A stretch of 64,000 nt of DNA from Pseudomonas sp. StFLB209 (GTDB taxonomy: Bacteria > Pseudomonadota > Gammaproteobacteria > Pseudomonadales > Pseudomonadaceae). The notes under the pieces are model-generated. The model saw only the letters and a program-made list of their open reading frames with translations, was not told where the DNA came from and made no database searches. Each line of letters begins with the position of its first letter. The first letter of the stretch is position 1. Shown piece by piece: positions 18,210-27,599 of the stretch. Made by a program: the position numbers and the translations under genes. The stretch is taken from positions 2,182,001 through 2,246,000 of the forward strand of contig NZ_AP014637.1 of assembly GCF_000829415.1 (NCBI RefSeq), given 5' to 3'.

Positions 18210-19244
18210 ATGGATATTACCGAACTGCTGGCCTTCAGTGCCAAACAGGGCGCCTCCGATCTGCACCTTTCCGCAGGCTTGCCACCGATGATTCGTGTCG
18301 ACGGTGACGTGCGGCGGATCAACCTGCCGGCGCTGGATGCCAAGCAGGTCAAGGCGCTGATTTACGACATCATGAACGACAAGCAGCGCCAGGATTATGA
18401 AGAACGCCTGGAAACCGACTTTTCTTTCGAAGTCCCCGGCGTGGCGCGCTTTCGGGTCAACGCTTTCAACCAGAACCGTGGCAGTGGCGCGGTGTTTCGC
18501 ACCATTCCGTCGAAGATCCTCACCCTTGATGACCTCGGCATGGGCGAGAACTTTCGGCGCATCACTGACGTGCCACGCGGGCTGATTCTGGTCACCGGGC
18601 CTACCGGGTCAGGCAAGTCGACCACCCTGGCGGCAATGATCGATTACCTCAACAGCAACAAGCATCACCATATCCTGACCATCGAAGACCCGATCGAATT
18701 CGTCCACGAGTCCAAGAAGTGCCTGGTCAACCAGCGTGAAGTGCACCGCGACACGCTGGGCTTTTCCGAAGCCTTGCGCTCGGCGCTGCGTGAAGACCCG
18801 GACGTGATTCTGGTCGGCGAGATGCGCGACCTTGAAACCATCCGCCTGGCGCTGACGGCGGCTGAAACCGGCCACCTGGTGTTCGGCACCCTGCACACCA
18901 CCTCGGCGGCCAAGACCATCGACCGGATTGTCGATGTGTTTCCGGCTGCGGAAAAGTCGATGATCCGCTCGATGCTCTCAGAGTCGCTGCACGCGGTGAT
19001 TTCGCAGGCGTTGTTGAAGAAGGTGGGCGGTGGCCGGGTGGCGGCCCATGAAATCATGATGGGCACGCCGGCAATCCGTAACCTGATTCGTGAAGACAAG
19101 GTCGCGCAGATGTATTCCGCGATCCAGACCGGTGGCGCGCTGGGCATGCAGACCCTGGATATGTGCCTGGCCGAGCTGGTCAAGCGTGGCCTGATTACCC
19201 GCGACAACGCGCGGGAGAAGGCCAAGGTGCCGGATAACTTCTAA
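18210..19244 (+). CDS. pilT: Twitching-motility retraction ATPase PilT
   Basis: This 344-residue hexameric ATPase depolymerises type IV pili. It starts MDITELLAFSAKQGASDLHL, with GAGGAG just upstream. Walker A is GPTGSGKSTT at about residue 131, and Walker B/Asp box VILVGEMRDLETIRLAL begins near residue 199. The His box is GHLVFGTLHTTSAAKTID, and the C-terminal AIRNLIREDK retraction motif is present. It is consistent with the Pil-Chp system 9 kb downstream. It is divergent from yggS with a 55-bp shared upstream region. Confidence 0.96.
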   Translation: MDITELLAFSAKQGASDLHLSAGLPPMIRVDGDVRRINLPALDAKQVKALIYDIMNDKQRQDYEERLETDFSFEVPGVARFRVNAFNQNRGSGAVFRTIPSKILTLDDLGMGENFRRITDVPRGLILVTGPTGSGKSTTLAAMIDYLNSNKHHHILTIEDPIEFVHESKKCLVNQREVHRDTLGFSEALRSALREDPDVILVGEMRDLETIRLALTAAETGHLVFGTLHTTSAAKTIDRIVDVFPAAEKSMIRSMLSESLHAVISQALLKKVGGGRVAAHEIMMGTPAIRNLIREDKVAQMYSAIQTGGALGMQTLDMCLAELVKRGLITRDNAREKAKVPDNF

Positions 19245-19308
19245 TCGGGCACCTGTACCTCTGCAGACGATCACCCGCCGCCCTGCCGCGCCGCCATTGC
19301 AGGACCTC

Positions 19309-19331
19309 GCAGGAGCCGCTTTAGCGGCGAA
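19309..19331. repeat. Single REP remnant after pilT
   Basis: AGGAGCCGCTTTAGCGGCGAA forms the small palindrome of the TAGGAGCGG class, without an opposing partner. It lies in the 113-bp gap between convergent pilT and the peptidase gene. Confidence 0.6.
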
Positions 19332-19357
19332 TGGCGCGGGCGCTTCTAGTGACTCTG

Positions 19358-20038
19358 TCAGCCCTTGGCGATATTCAGCGGGGCTTTCTGCTTGGGCAGG
19401 ACGCGCTTGGCGACCTTGTAGTTCTTGTCCCAGTAAGGCTTCTTCAGTGTGTCAACGGTTACCGCCTTGCCACGGCGTGGCGCGTGGACAAAGCGATCGT
19501 TGCCCAGATAAATGGCAACATGGTTGATGCGTCGGCTCTTGATGTTGAAGAACAGCAAGTCGCCCGGCTTGAGGTCTTTGCGGTCTACCGCCTGGCCATG
19601 ACCCGAGGCCATGTCCTTGGAGCTGCGCGGCAGGTCGACATTGGTCACGTCGGAGAAGGCGTATTTGACCAGCCCGCTGCAATCGAGACCCTTGCCCGGC
19701 GTCGTGCCACCCCAGCGATAAGGCGTGCCGACGGTTTCCAGCGCGCGCTTGATTACCGCATTGCCCTGTTTGTTGCTGCCTGCGACAGCGACGGTGTCTG
19801 CGGATTTTCTGGAGTTTCTGGCCGGCAGCGGGTTCTGAACCGTCGCCTTGCGGTCGTGCACAGCGTTGATGGCTTGCGCACGCGCCTGGGCCTGCGAGGC
19901 ATCATGAGGCTGGGAAGCATGGCTCTTGGCGGTAAAACCGCTGAAGCCGGCGGGTAAGCGTTGTTCACGATTGGTGGCGTGAACGGCCAGTGGCATAAGG
20001 AGACAAATGGTCAGCCATGTCTTGAAAAAAGGACGCAT
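19358..20038 (-). CDS. NlpC/P60 (C40) cysteine peptidase
   Basis: This 226-residue exported protein has a signal peptide (MRPFFKTWLTICLLMPLAVH, cleaved about residue 21) and a low-complexity linker to about residue 90. The C-terminal NlpC/P60 domain cleaves peptidoglycan stem peptides. Catalytic residues are C120 in GLDCSGLVKYAF, the histidine in INHVAIYLGNDRFVH, and the following polar residue. It appears monocistronic. The target is the periplasmic cell wall; a role in growth or remodelling is inferred from the family. Confidence 0.9.
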   Translation of the reverse strand: MRPFFKTWLTICLLMPLAVHATNREQRLPAGFSGFTAKSHASQPHDASQAQARAQAINAVHDRKATVQNPLPARNSRKSADTVAVAGSNKQGNAVIKRALETVGTPYRWGGTTPGKGLDCSGLVKYAFSDVTNVDLPRSSKDMASGHGQAVDRKDLKPGDLLFFNIKSRRINHVAIYLGNDRFVHAPRRGKAVTVDTLKKPYWDKNYKVAKRVLPKQKAPLNIAKG

Positions 20039-20165
20039 TTGGCAGGGCTCTTAAAGATCAGCGCGCAACTCTATAACAGCTTGAAGACAAAGCCGACCCC
20101 ATTGGTCGAGCCAATACCCCCTGAACTCTTGCGGATTTATTCAAGGTCTCTCTTGTAGCCAGCAG

Positions 20166-20190
20166 CAATCCCTTGAGTTACAAGGGGTTG
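20166..20190 (+). other. Stable hairpin in the peptidase / TM2 intergenic region
   Basis: CAATCCCTTG and CAAGGGGTTG form a 10-bp stem (one T.G pair) around the loop AGTTA. It lies 97 bp upstream of the TM2 gene start and is not followed by a T-tract in either direction. It could be a leader structure, a protein-binding dyad or a remnant. Confidence 0.4.
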
Positions 20191-20286
20191 AAGGCATTCT
20201 GATGACGCAGGACCATACGTCGGAAGGCACATGAAAAGTCACAAACTTTACACCTATTTTTTTGTATCGATGCGAAGAGGTCGTTC

Positions 20287-20694
20287 ATGAACAACTATCG
20301 GGCTAACACGCACAGCAAGGTACTGGGCTATCTGCTGTGGATTTTCGGCTTTCTGGGTGCGCACCGTTTTTACTACGGCAAGCCGGTGACCGGGACCATC
20401 TGGTTCTTCACCCTGGGGTTGTTGGGGATCGGCTGGCTGATCGACCTGTTCCTGATTCCGTCCATGGACCGCGAAGCCGACCTGCGTTTCACACCGGGGC
20501 CGACCGACTACAGCCTGGCGTGGATCCTGCTGACCTTCCTGGGCATCTTCGGCGTACACCGCCTGTATCAGGGCAAATGGATCACCGGGATCATCTACCT
20601 GTTTACTGGCGGGCTGTTTCTGGTGGGCGTGCTGTATGACTTCTGGACCATGAACAACCAGATTTCCATCAGGAATGCACAGTTGCAGCGTTGA
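20287..20694 (+). CDS. TM2-domain membrane protein
   Basis: This 135-residue protein has two tandem TM2 units. The first reads KVLGYLLWIFGFLGAHRFYY, then GKPVTGTIWFFTLGLLGIGW with LIDLFLIP. The second reads LAWILLTFLGIFGVHRLYQ, then GKWITGIIYLFTGGLFLVG with VLYDFWT. The GxHRFYxG turn between paired helices is the family mark. Four membrane helices are predicted. Function is unknown; the family is widespread and often annotated as NINE protein. RBS GAAGAGG precedes the ATG. Confidence 0.88.
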   Translation: MNNYRANTHSKVLGYLLWIFGFLGAHRFYYGKPVTGTIWFFTLGLLGIGWLIDLFLIPSMDREADLRFTPGPTDYSLAWILLTFLGIFGVHRLYQGKWITGIIYLFTGGLFLVGVLYDFWTMNNQISIRNAQLQR

Positions 20695-20736
20695 AAATGC
20701 CTCGGTGCTACGTTATCGCGCAGCAAACACCGAATC

Positions 20737-20897
20737 CCGACCGGCCGGGCGGCGATCCGCTTTAGCCGCAATACCGTTCAGATAGCGCCGCATACCCGGA
20801 GGCTTGCCGGAGTGCCGGACCACAACGAAGACGGCGGCACGTTCGCAGCAGATGCTGTGAATGTGCCGGCCTCTTCGCGAGCAAGCTCGCTCCCACA
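20737..20897. repeat. REP cluster with palindromic core
   Basis: A GGGCGGCGATCCGCTTTAGCC remnant is followed by the 37-bp palindromic core at 20833-20869, and by an inverted half reading TTCGCGAGCAAGCTCGCTCCC. The core is the same as the one at 3669-3705 except for one base. It lies between convergent genes (TM2 and pyrC'). Confidence 0.7.
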
Positions 20898-20918
20898 GGG
20901 GGCATCTACGGGGTTACA

Positions 20919-22190
20919 TCAAGCGCTGTAGGTAATCCGTCCGTCCACCAGGGTGTAACGCACTGCGCCCGGCAGGCAATGGTCGAAGAACGGGCAGTTT
21001 TCGCCTTTGGACAGCCAGGCCTGGCCAGCCAGGGTGCTGGCGGCCGGGTCGAACAGCACCAGGTCTGCGGCGCTCCCGGCCTGCAACTGACCGGCCGGCA
21101 GGCGCAGTGCCGAGGCCGGGCCGCTGCTGAGGCGAGCGATCAGGGTCGGCAGGTCAAGCAGGCCGTCCTCTACCAGGGTCATGGCCAGCGGCAAGAGCAG
21201 TTCGACGCTGCTGATGCCAGGTTCGGTCGCGCCGAACGGTGCCAGCTTGGCATCGCGCTCGTGGGGCTGGTGATGGCTGGAAATCGCCTGGATCACTCCC
21301 GACTTCACGGCGGCACGCAGGCCGTCACGGTCAGCGCGGGTGCGCAGTGGCGGTTGCACGTGGTACAGGCTGGAGAAGTCGATCAGCGCCTCGTCAGTCA
21401 GGATCAACTGATACAGCGCTACATCAGCCGTCACCGGCAGACCGCGAGCCTGGGCGTCAGCGATCATTGCGGCGCCACGGGCGCTGGTCAACTGGCTGAA
21501 GTGCGCGCGTACGCCGCTTTGCTCGACCAGCAGTAGGTCGCGGGCCAGGGCCACGGTTTCAGCAGTTTCCGGAATGCCCACCAAGCCAAGGAAGCTGGCA
21601 GTCGGGCCTTCGTGGGCCAGGCCGCCGGCGGCCAGGTCGTGATCCTGAGAATTGAAAATCACCGTCAGGTCGAAGGTTGCCGCGTATTCCAGCGCCCGGC
21701 ACAGGGTGCGGGTGTTGCCGAAGGTCTTCAGGCCATTGGTAAAGGCCACGCAACCGGCGTCGCGCAGGGCGACCAGTTCGGCCAGTTGCTCGCCTTCCAG
21801 GCCCTTGCTCAGGGCGCCGATCGGGTACACCTTGCTGAAGCCGGCCTCGCGGGCACGGTCGAGAATCAGCTCGGCCACTGCCGAGGTGTCCAGGACCGGT
21901 TTGGTCCGTGGCGGGCAGCACAGGCTGGTCACGCCGCCAGCGGTGGCCGCACGGGTTTCGCTGGCGATGGTGCCTTTACGGCTGTAGCCGGGCTCGCGCA
22001 ACGAGACGTTGAGGTCGACCAGTCCGGGCGCGGCGACCAGGCCTTGGGCGTCGATGCGCTGGGCCGGCTCGAAACCTGCCGGTGCAGCGCCAATGGCTAA
22101 CAGTTTGCCTGCTTCGATGTGCAGGTCGGTGACCTGATCCAGCCCGCTGACCGGGTCGATGACGCGAGCGCCGAGAATGCTGAGCTTCAC
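20919..22190 (-). CDS. pyrC': Dihydroorotase-like PyrC' (inactive homologue)
   Basis: This 423-residue amidohydrolase-fold protein aligns with type I dihydroorotases, but the first metal-binding HxH is replaced. Where active enzymes read D.H.H.RE, this has [14 protein letters not shown] (Asn and Ser at the His positions). In Pseudomonas the homologue has no dihydroorotase activity and is a structural partner of aspartate carbamoyltransferase. The ATG overlaps the pyrB stop codon by ATGA, consistent with a stoichiometric PyrB-PyrC' dodecamer. A functional dihydroorotase must be encoded elsewhere. Confidence 0.93.
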   Translation of the reverse strand: MKLSILGARVIDPVSGLDQVTDLHIEAGKLLAIGAAPAGFEPAQRIDAQGLVAAPGLVDLNVSLREPGYSRKGTIASETRAATAGGVTSLCCPPRTKPVLDTSAVAELILDRAREAGFSKVYPIGALSKGLEGEQLAELVALRDAGCVAFTNGLKTFGNTRTLCRALEYAATFDLTVIFNSQDHDLAAGGLAHEGPTASFLGLVGIPETAETVALARDLLLVEQSGVRAHFSQLTSARGAAMIADAQARGLPVTADVALYQLILTDEALIDFSSLYHVQPPLRTRADRDGLRAAVKSGVIQAISSHHQPHERDAKLAPFGATEPGISSVELLLPLAMTLVEDGLLDLPTLIARLSSGPASALRLPAGQLQAGSAADLVLFDPAASTLAGQAWLSKGENCPFFDHCLPGAVRYTLVDGRITYSA

Positions 22191-23191
22191 AGGGCGTGCT
22201 CCTGCTCGAATTGACGTTGGGCGTTTTGCCCGCTCATGGCCATGGACAGGACCGCCATGCGCACCGCAATGCCATAGGTGACCTGGTTGAGAATCACCGA
22301 GTGCGCGCCGTCAGCCACGGCTGATTCGATCTCTACGCCGCGGTTGATCGGGCCGGGGTGCATGACGATGGCGTCAGGCTTGGCACCGGCCAGACGTGCG
22401 GTGGTCAGGCCGAACAGGCGGTAGAACTCACCCTCGCTGGGCAGCAGGCCGCCCTGCATGCGTTCACGTTGCAGGCGCAGCATGATCACCACGTCGACAT
22501 CCTTCAGGCCGGCCGCCAGGTCGGTGTAAACCTTGACCCCGTACTGTTCGATGCCGACCGGCAGCAGGGTCTTGGGCGCGATCACGCGGATATCCGGGCA
22601 GCCCAGCGCCTTGAGCGCCAGCATGTTCGAGCGTGCCACTCGCGAGTGCAGGATGTCGCCGACGATGGCCACCGAAAGGTTTTCGAAGCCGCCTTTGTGG
22701 CGGCGGATGGTCAGCATGTCGAGCATGCCCTGGGTCGGGTGCGCGTGGCGCCCGTCGCCGCCGTTGATGATCGCCACCTCAGGGCAGACGTGTTCGGCAA
22801 TGAAGTGCGCCGCGCCGGAGTCGGCATGGCGTACCACGAACATGTCGGCAGCCATCGCTTCAAGGTTGCGCAGGGTGTCGAACAGCGTCTCGCCCTTGCT
22901 GGTCGATGAGGTCGAGACGTTGAGGCTGATCACGTCGGCCGACAGGCGCTGGGCTGCCAGTTCGAAGGTGGTGCGGGTGCGGGTCGAGTTCTCGAAGAAC
23001 ACGTTGCAGACGGTCTTGCCGCGCAGCAGCGGCACCTTCTTGACCGCTCGGGCGCCCACTTCCAGAAAGGAGTCGGCAGTGTCGAGAATTTCCGTGAGCA
23101 GTTCGCGGGGCAGGCCATCCAGGGACAGGAAGTGGCGCAGCTGGCCCTGGTGATTGAGCTGCAGCGGGCGCTTGGCGTCGAGAGGCGTCAT
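22187..23191 (-). CDS. pyrB: Aspartate carbamoyltransferase PyrB
   Basis: This 334-residue catalytic chain performs the committed step of pyrimidine synthesis. The carbamoyl-phosphate motif [15 protein letters not shown], the [14 protein letters not shown] loop, [12 protein letters not shown] and the C-terminal [15 protein letters not shown] are intact. It lies 12 bp downstream of pyrR and overlaps pyrC' by 4 bp. The first 25 residues ([20 protein letters not shown]...) match the extended N-terminus of Pseudomonas PyrB, which contributes to nucleotide effector binding. Confidence 0.97.
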   Translation of the reverse strand: MTPLDAKRPLQLNHQGQLRHFLSLDGLPRELLTEILDTADSFLEVGARAVKKVPLLRGKTVCNVFFENSTRTRTTFELAAQRLSADVISLNVSTSSTSKGETLFDTLRNLEAMAADMFVVRHADSGAAHFIAEHVCPEVAIINGGDGRHAHPTQGMLDMLTIRRHKGGFENLSVAIVGDILHSRVARSNMLALKALGCPDIRVIAPKTLLPVGIEQYGVKVYTDLAAGLKDVDVVIMLRLQRERMQGGLLPSEGEFYRLFGLTTARLAGAKPDAIVMHPGPINRGVEIESAVADGAHSVILNQVTYGIAVRMAVLSMAMSGQNAQRQFEQEHAL

Positions 23192-23203
23192 CGCAATGGA
23201 CTC

Positions 23204-23722
23204 TTAAAGGGCTGAGGCAGGGGAGAGGTCTTGGAGTTCGAGCGCCAGCGGCTCAGGGCCGCTCAGCTTGACCCGTTCGTCAGGCGCCAGCGACAGCGTC
23301 GCACCGACCACATCGGGGCTGATCGGCAGCTCGCCGGCATCCAGGTCCAGCAGGCAGACCAGCGTAACGCTGGCCGGGCGGCCGTAATCGAACAGTTCAT
23401 TAAGGGCGGCGCGCACCGTACGGCCACTCATGAGCACATCGTCGATCAGCACCAGATGCTGGCCTTCGATTTCGAACGGCAGCTCTGAAGGCTGTACTTG
23501 GGGGTGCAGGCCGTTCTGGCTGAAATCGTCGCGATAGAAAGACACATCCAGGGTGCCGAGCGGCGCCGGGTTATCGAGCGCCTTGAGCAGCGCCTGAGCC
23601 ACCCAGATACCGCCGGTGCGGATGCCGATAAAGCGTGGTTCGGTGATTGCGCGCTTGTTCAGGTGGGTCGTCAGGTCGGTGGCCATCTGACGGATCAGTT
23701 CGGCGGGGTTGGGCAAACTCAT
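23204..23722 (-). CDS. pyrR: PyrR bifunctional regulator / uracil phosphoribosyltransferase
   Basis: This 172-residue type I phosphoribosyltransferase has PRPP-binding loop [19 protein letters not shown] and the early [12 protein letters not shown]. PyrR converts uracil and PRPP to UMP in many bacteria and binds pyr mRNA leaders in Gram-positives. In Pseudomonas it also regulates the pyr genes. It is first in the pyrR-pyrB-pyrC' operon and 111 bp downstream of ruvX. Confidence 0.93.
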   Translation of the reverse strand: MSLPNPAELIRQMATDLTTHLNKRAITEPRFIGIRTGGIWVAQALLKALDNPAPLGTLDVSFYRDDFSQNGLHPQVQPSELPFEIEGQHLVLIDDVLMSGRTVRAALNELFDYGRPASVTLVCLLDLDAGELPISPDVVGATLSLAPDERVKLSGPEPLALELQDLSPASAL

Positions 23723-23833
23723 GCTGGCTCCTTCAGACGCTCGGCAGTGCCATCGGTGGCACCGCTCAAGCGCAAATTTGAAATCCTCGGGGCATCTGAC
23801 TGAGGGTTATCGAAGTGTTGCAACGGCCTGGGG

Positions 23834-24274
23834 TCACCCATTGAGCAACTCGGGATTGTCGTCCAGCCAGCCTTGCAGCAGCAGGGCGGCAGCAATGGCA
23901 TCCACCGGGTTGTCGCGATAACTGCCGCGCTGACCGCCGCGGGCCATACGCTCGCCCTTGGCCTCGAAGGTGGTCAGGCGTTCGTCATGGGTAAAGGCCG
24001 GTACATTGAAGCGACCGTTGAGCTGGCGGGAAAACTTTTCGGCGCGGGCGCTCATGTCGCTGGGGGTGCCGTCCATATTCAAGGGCAGGCCGACCACCAC
24101 GGCATCGGGCTTCCATTCATTGAACAGGGCCTGGACCTTGTTCCAGTCCGGCACGCCATTCTGGGCCTTGAGGGTGCAGAGTTCACGCGCCTGGCCGGTC
24201 ACTGCCTGGCCAACCGCCACGCCAATCTGCCGGGTGCCGTAGTCAAAGCCCAGGATCAGGCGTATCGCAGCCAT
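23834..24274 (-). CDS. ruvX: YqgF/RuvX pre-16S rRNA nuclease family protein
   Basis: This 146-residue RNase H-fold protein is identified by LGFDYGTRQIGVAVGQ (first catalytic Asp), PDAVVVGLPLNMDGTPSDMS and PAFTHDERLTTFEA. YqgF trims the 5' end of 16S rRNA in E. coli and is annotated as a putative Holliday-junction resolvase. The start codon overlaps the algH stop as TGATG, so the two are translationally coupled. Confidence 0.93.
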   Translation of the reverse strand: MAAIRLILGFDYGTRQIGVAVGQAVTGQARELCTLKAQNGVPDWNKVQALFNEWKPDAVVVGLPLNMDGTPSDMSARAEKFSRQLNGRFNVPAFTHDERLTTFEAKGERMARGGQRGSYRDNPVDAIAAALLLQGWLDDNPELLNG

Positions 24275-24843
24275 CAGGCGTGACCTGCCTGAGTGGAAAG
24301 CAGACTCAGATTGACCCCCAGACGCGCGGCAGCGGCATGCAGGCGCTGATCACTGTCGACCTCGAACAGGATGGCCGGGTCGAACGGGCAGGTCAGCCAG
24401 GCGTTGGCGGCTAGTTCCGCGTCCAGTTGGCCGGCGTCCCAGCCGGCGTAACCGAGGGCGATCAGGCTGTGCTCGGGGCCGCTGCCGTCCGCAATGGCAA
24501 ACAGTACGTCCTGAGAGGTCGACAGCGACAGGCCTTCAAGTTCGACCGTGGCCTGGAAAACCGGACCGGTGGGGTGCAGGACAAAGCCGCGGTCAGTCTG
24601 CACCGGGCCGCCGGAGTGAATCTGGATATGCTGGCAGCGTGCCGGGGCGAGCTGCTCCGGGCGCAATTGCTCAAGCACATCGGCCAGGGTCAGTGCCTGC
24701 GGGCGATTGATCACCAGGCCCATGGCGCCATTGGCGTTGTGCTCGACGATATAGGTCAAGGTCTGGGCGAAATTCGGATCGTCCATATGCGGCATGGCGA
24801 TCAGGAATTGGTGCTTGAGGTAGCTCGGAGCGACGTTTTTCAT
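24274..24843 (-). CDS. algH: YqgE/AlgH family protein
   Basis: This 189-residue protein, the usual length of the family, begins MKNVAPSYLKHQFLIAMPHM. Family motifs are DPNFAQTLTYIVEHNANGAMG, LVINRP, and the central GGPVQTDRGFVLHP. Its role is not settled; AlgH was first described as an alginate regulator in P. aeruginosa. The start is preferred to an ATG 12 codons upstream because all family members begin near it. It is co-transcribed with ruvX and lies 108 bp from tonB3. Confidence 0.92.
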   Translation of the reverse strand: MKNVAPSYLKHQFLIAMPHMDDPNFAQTLTYIVEHNANGAMGLVINRPQALTLADVLEQLRPEQLAPARCQHIQIHSGGPVQTDRGFVLHPTGPVFQATVELEGLSLSTSQDVLFAIADGSGPEHSLIALGYAGWDAGQLDAELAANAWLTCPFDPAILFEVDSDQRLHAAAARLGVNLSLLSTQAGHA

Positions 24844-24951
24844 AAGTTGTAGTTTGGCTCTGCCGGGGGAGCCTGACAACCGTGCGTGGGGCTTTGCCCA
24901 GCAAAATGTTGTCAGGCTATGGCTTTTGTGGTGCGGGTCTCAGAGCGCAGC

Positions 24952-25872
24952 TTAGTTGCTGGACAGACGGTCGCCCTTGGCAAATTTCCAGGTGCGGATG
25001 ATCTCAAGCCGGTCGATGTCGGCAAGATCGCCGGTGAACGGCGCAAAAGGCGCCGCCAGACGCACGATACGCTGCGCGGCCTGATCCAGCAGTGGTTGCC
25101 CGGACGATTCCAGCACCAGCACTTCATACAGCGAACCATCGCGGTTGATTGACACAAGCAGGCGCAGGCTGCCGTAGATCTGCTGACGGCGCGCCTCGTC
25201 GGGGTAGTTCAGATTGCCGACCCGCTCGACCTTCTTGCGCCAGTCGTCCTTGTACCAGGCACCCTTGTCGCGCATGGTCGAGGCCGCGTTGAGGCGGTGA
25301 ATCTTAGGCCGCTTGGCGTAACGCTGTTGTTCGGCAGACAGTTCGGCTTCCAGGCTGGCGATTTCATTGCTCAGTTGCGCGCTGTCGAAGGTCGGGGCGG
25401 CTTTGAGCTGCGGGTCTGGTTTGACTTCTTCGCGTTTGGCGACGGTTTTTTCCTGGACCTGGGCGCGGGTGGCCACGGCCGCCTTGGGCGCGTCCTGTTT
25501 TTCCACCGGTTTGCTTGCCGGAGGCGGCGTTACCCGGTTGATCTCGGTGTCCTGAAACGGCGCCAGTTCGGTGGTCTTGAGCGTTTCGGCATGATCCAGC
25601 GTGCCGCTGCCTTCCTGGTTGTCCTGGGCCAGAAAGTCCGCGTTGGCGGGCTTTTTCTCACTCTTGAAGGTCGCCAGGGTGATCTCCAGGGTCTGGGAGA
25701 TCTGCTCGGGCTTCACATAGGTAAAACCCACCCCGAGAATCAGCGCCAGGTGCACCAGTGCAGCGATCAGCAGGGTAAAGCCCAGGCGGTCACGGGCACG
25801 CACGCCAGTGGTGGCATGGTCGAGTACCAGCGGGTTGTAGGCCATTGCTGTCATTGAAGATTGGGCTGCCAT
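24952..25872 (-). CDS. tonB3: TonB-family energy transducer (TonB3-like)
   Basis: This 306-residue envelope protein has a short cytoplasmic N-terminus and one transmembrane anchor (about 32-52, LGFTLLIAALVHLALILGVG). A long charged periplasmic linker contains a coiled-coil-like stretch (SNEIASLEAELSAEQQRY). The C-terminal TonB domain is LNYPDEARRQQIYGSLRLLV and SLYEVLVLESSGQPLLDQA. Its position beside gshB and pilG matches TonB3 of P. aeruginosa, which is needed for twitching motility. No exbB/exbD is adjacent. Three in-frame ATGs within ten codons make the exact start uncertain. Confidence 0.88.
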   Translation of the reverse strand: MAAQSSMTAMAYNPLVLDHATTGVRARDRLGFTLLIAALVHLALILGVGFTYVKPEQISQTLEITLATFKSEKKPANADFLAQDNQEGSGTLDHAETLKTTELAPFQDTEINRVTPPPASKPVEKQDAPKAAVATRAQVQEKTVAKREEVKPDPQLKAAPTFDSAQLSNEIASLEAELSAEQQRYAKRPKIHRLNAASTMRDKGAWYKDDWRKKVERVGNLNYPDEARRQQIYGSLRLLVSINRDGSLYEVLVLESSGQPLLDQAAQRIVRLAAPFAPFTGDLADIDRLEIIRTWKFAKGDRLSSN

Positions 25873-25977
25873 GGGGTCCGGACGGGTTTCGCAAGACGCG
25901 CATCATACCAAGTCAGCAGCGCCAGGCGACAGGCTACAGACGGCAAGACAATGGTTTGCCGCCTGTGCCTGGCAGAC

Positions 25978-26931
25978 TCAGCGCGCCTTGAGCTTGCTCT
26001 CGATGGCATCCATCAGCAGGCTGCCGATATTGGTGCCGAAGGCATTGTCGATTTCGCGGATGCAGGTCGGGCTGGTGACGTTGATTTCGGTCAGGTGCTC
26101 GCCGATCACGTCCAGGCCGACGAACAGCAGGCCTTTTTCCCGCAGGGTCGGGCCGACCTGGGCGGCGATCCAGCGGTCGCGTTCGGTCAGCGGCCGGGCT
26201 TCGCCGCGTCCGCCGGCAGCCAGGTTGCCACGGGTTTCACCGGCGGCCGGGATGCGCGCCAGGCAGTACGGCACCGGCTCGCCGTCAACCATCAGGATGC
26301 GTTTGTCGCCATCCTTGATTGCCGGCAGGTAACCCTGGGCCATGATCTGCTGGGTGCCGTTGGCGGTCAGGGTTTCGAGAATCACCGACAGGTTGGGGTC
26401 GCCTGCCCGGTGACGGAAGATCGAGGTGCCACCCATGCCGTCCAGCGGCTTGAGGATGGTGTCGCCCTGTTGCTCGGTGAAGGCGCGCAGGATGTCCGGG
26501 CGGCGGCTGACCAGGGTCGGCGGCGTGCACTGCGGGAACAGCGTGGCGAACAGTTTCTCGTTGCAGTCACGCAGGCTTTGCGGTTTGTTGACCACCAGCA
26601 CGCCAGCGCGCTCGGCTTGTTCGAGCAGGTAGGTGGAGTAGACAAACTCCATGTCGAACGGCGGATCCTTGCGCATCAGGATCACGTCCAGGTCGTCCAG
26701 GCCGCTGTCCTGTTCGGCGCCGAATTCGAACCATTTTTCCGGGTTGGCGAATACCGTCAGTGGTTTCATCCGCGCGCGGGCCTGGCCCGAGTTCTGGTAG
26801 AGGTCCTGCTGCTCCATGTAGAACAGCGACCAGCCGCGTTCCTGGGCGGCAAGCAGCATGGCCAGCGAGCTGTCCTTCTTGTAGGAGATGCCCTCAATAG
26901 GGTCCATGACAATCCCCAAGCGAACGCTCAT
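25978..26931 (-). CDS. gshB: Glutathione synthetase GshB
   Basis: This 317-residue ATP-grasp ligase joins gamma-glutamylcysteine and glycine. Motifs are LGIVMDPIEGISYKKDSSLA, VILMRKDPPFDMEFVYSTYL, PLDGMGGTSIFR in the ATP-binding loop, and GLDVIGEHLTEINVTSPTCI near the C-terminus. The ATG giving MSVRLGIVMD is preceded by GAGGA and chosen over one two codons upstream. It is divergent from pilG. Confidence 0.97.
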   Translation of the reverse strand: MSVRLGIVMDPIEGISYKKDSSLAMLLAAQERGWSLFYMEQQDLYQNSGQARARMKPLTVFANPEKWFEFGAEQDSGLDDLDVILMRKDPPFDMEFVYSTYLLEQAERAGVLVVNKPQSLRDCNEKLFATLFPQCTPPTLVSRRPDILRAFTEQQGDTILKPLDGMGGTSIFRHRAGDPNLSVILETLTANGTQQIMAQGYLPAIKDGDKRILMVDGEPVPYCLARIPAAGETRGNLAAGGRGEARPLTERDRWIAAQVGPTLREKGLLFVGLDVIGEHLTEINVTSPTCIREIDNAFGTNIGSLLMDAIESKLKAR

Positions 26932-27145
26932 GGGCAAAATCCTCTGATCGGTGATGGCGCTGGGCCGGAACAGGCGTCAGGTTGGCGCTCGCCGTGCTCC
27001 GGGTCAAGGGGCAACTGGCTGGCGTTTATGGATTGCAGCGGGAGAGTGTGCTAAAAAGTCTCGGCATCCGGCCAGGCTGTTATACGCCAGACTCCGGTGC
27101 CGTGCAGACCACGCAAACATTCGCCGCGGCGACGGAACAGCACAC

Positions 27146-27556
27146 ATGGAACAGCACGCCCCAGCCTTGAAGGTCATGGTCATCGATGACTCGCGGACCA
27201 TTCGCCGCACCGCTGAAACCATCCTGAAAAACGCCGGTTGTGAGGTCATCACGGCCGTCGACGGGTTCGATGCCCTGGCCCGGATCGTCGATCATCACCC
27301 GCGAATCATCTTCGTCGATATCATGATGCCGCGTCTGGATGGCTATCAGACCTGCGCGCTGGTCAAGAACAACCGGGCGTTCAAGTCCACGCCGGTGATC
27401 ATGCTGTCGTCGCGTGACGGGCTGTTCGACAAGGCCAAGGGCCGCATCGTCGGCTCAGATCAGTTTCTGACCAAGCCTTTCAGCCCGGAAGAACTGCTCA
27501 GCGCAATCAAGGCCCATGTGCCTGGCTTCGTTGCCGTTGAACAACATGTACCGTGA
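27146..27556 (+). CDS. pilG: Twitching-motility response regulator PilG
   Basis: This 136-residue single-domain receiver of the Pil-Chp system has acidic pair D14/D15, phosphoacceptor D58 in IIFVDIMMPRLDG and K110 in FLTKPF. PilG is phosphorylated by ChpA and promotes pilus extension. Start chosen at MEQHAPALKVMVID, because the 65 codons upstream of it run into the gshB promoter region. It is first in pilGHIJ-chpA-chpC. Confidence 0.95.
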   Translation: MEQHAPALKVMVIDDSRTIRRTAETILKNAGCEVITAVDGFDALARIVDHHPRIIFVDIMMPRLDGYQTCALVKNNRAFKSTPVIMLSSRDGLFDKAKGRIVGSDQFLTKPFSPEELLSAIKAHVPGFVAVEQHVP

Positions 27557-27599
27557 GGCCGGCAGGCACCATGCCGGCTACCACCATTTGGGGAATACC

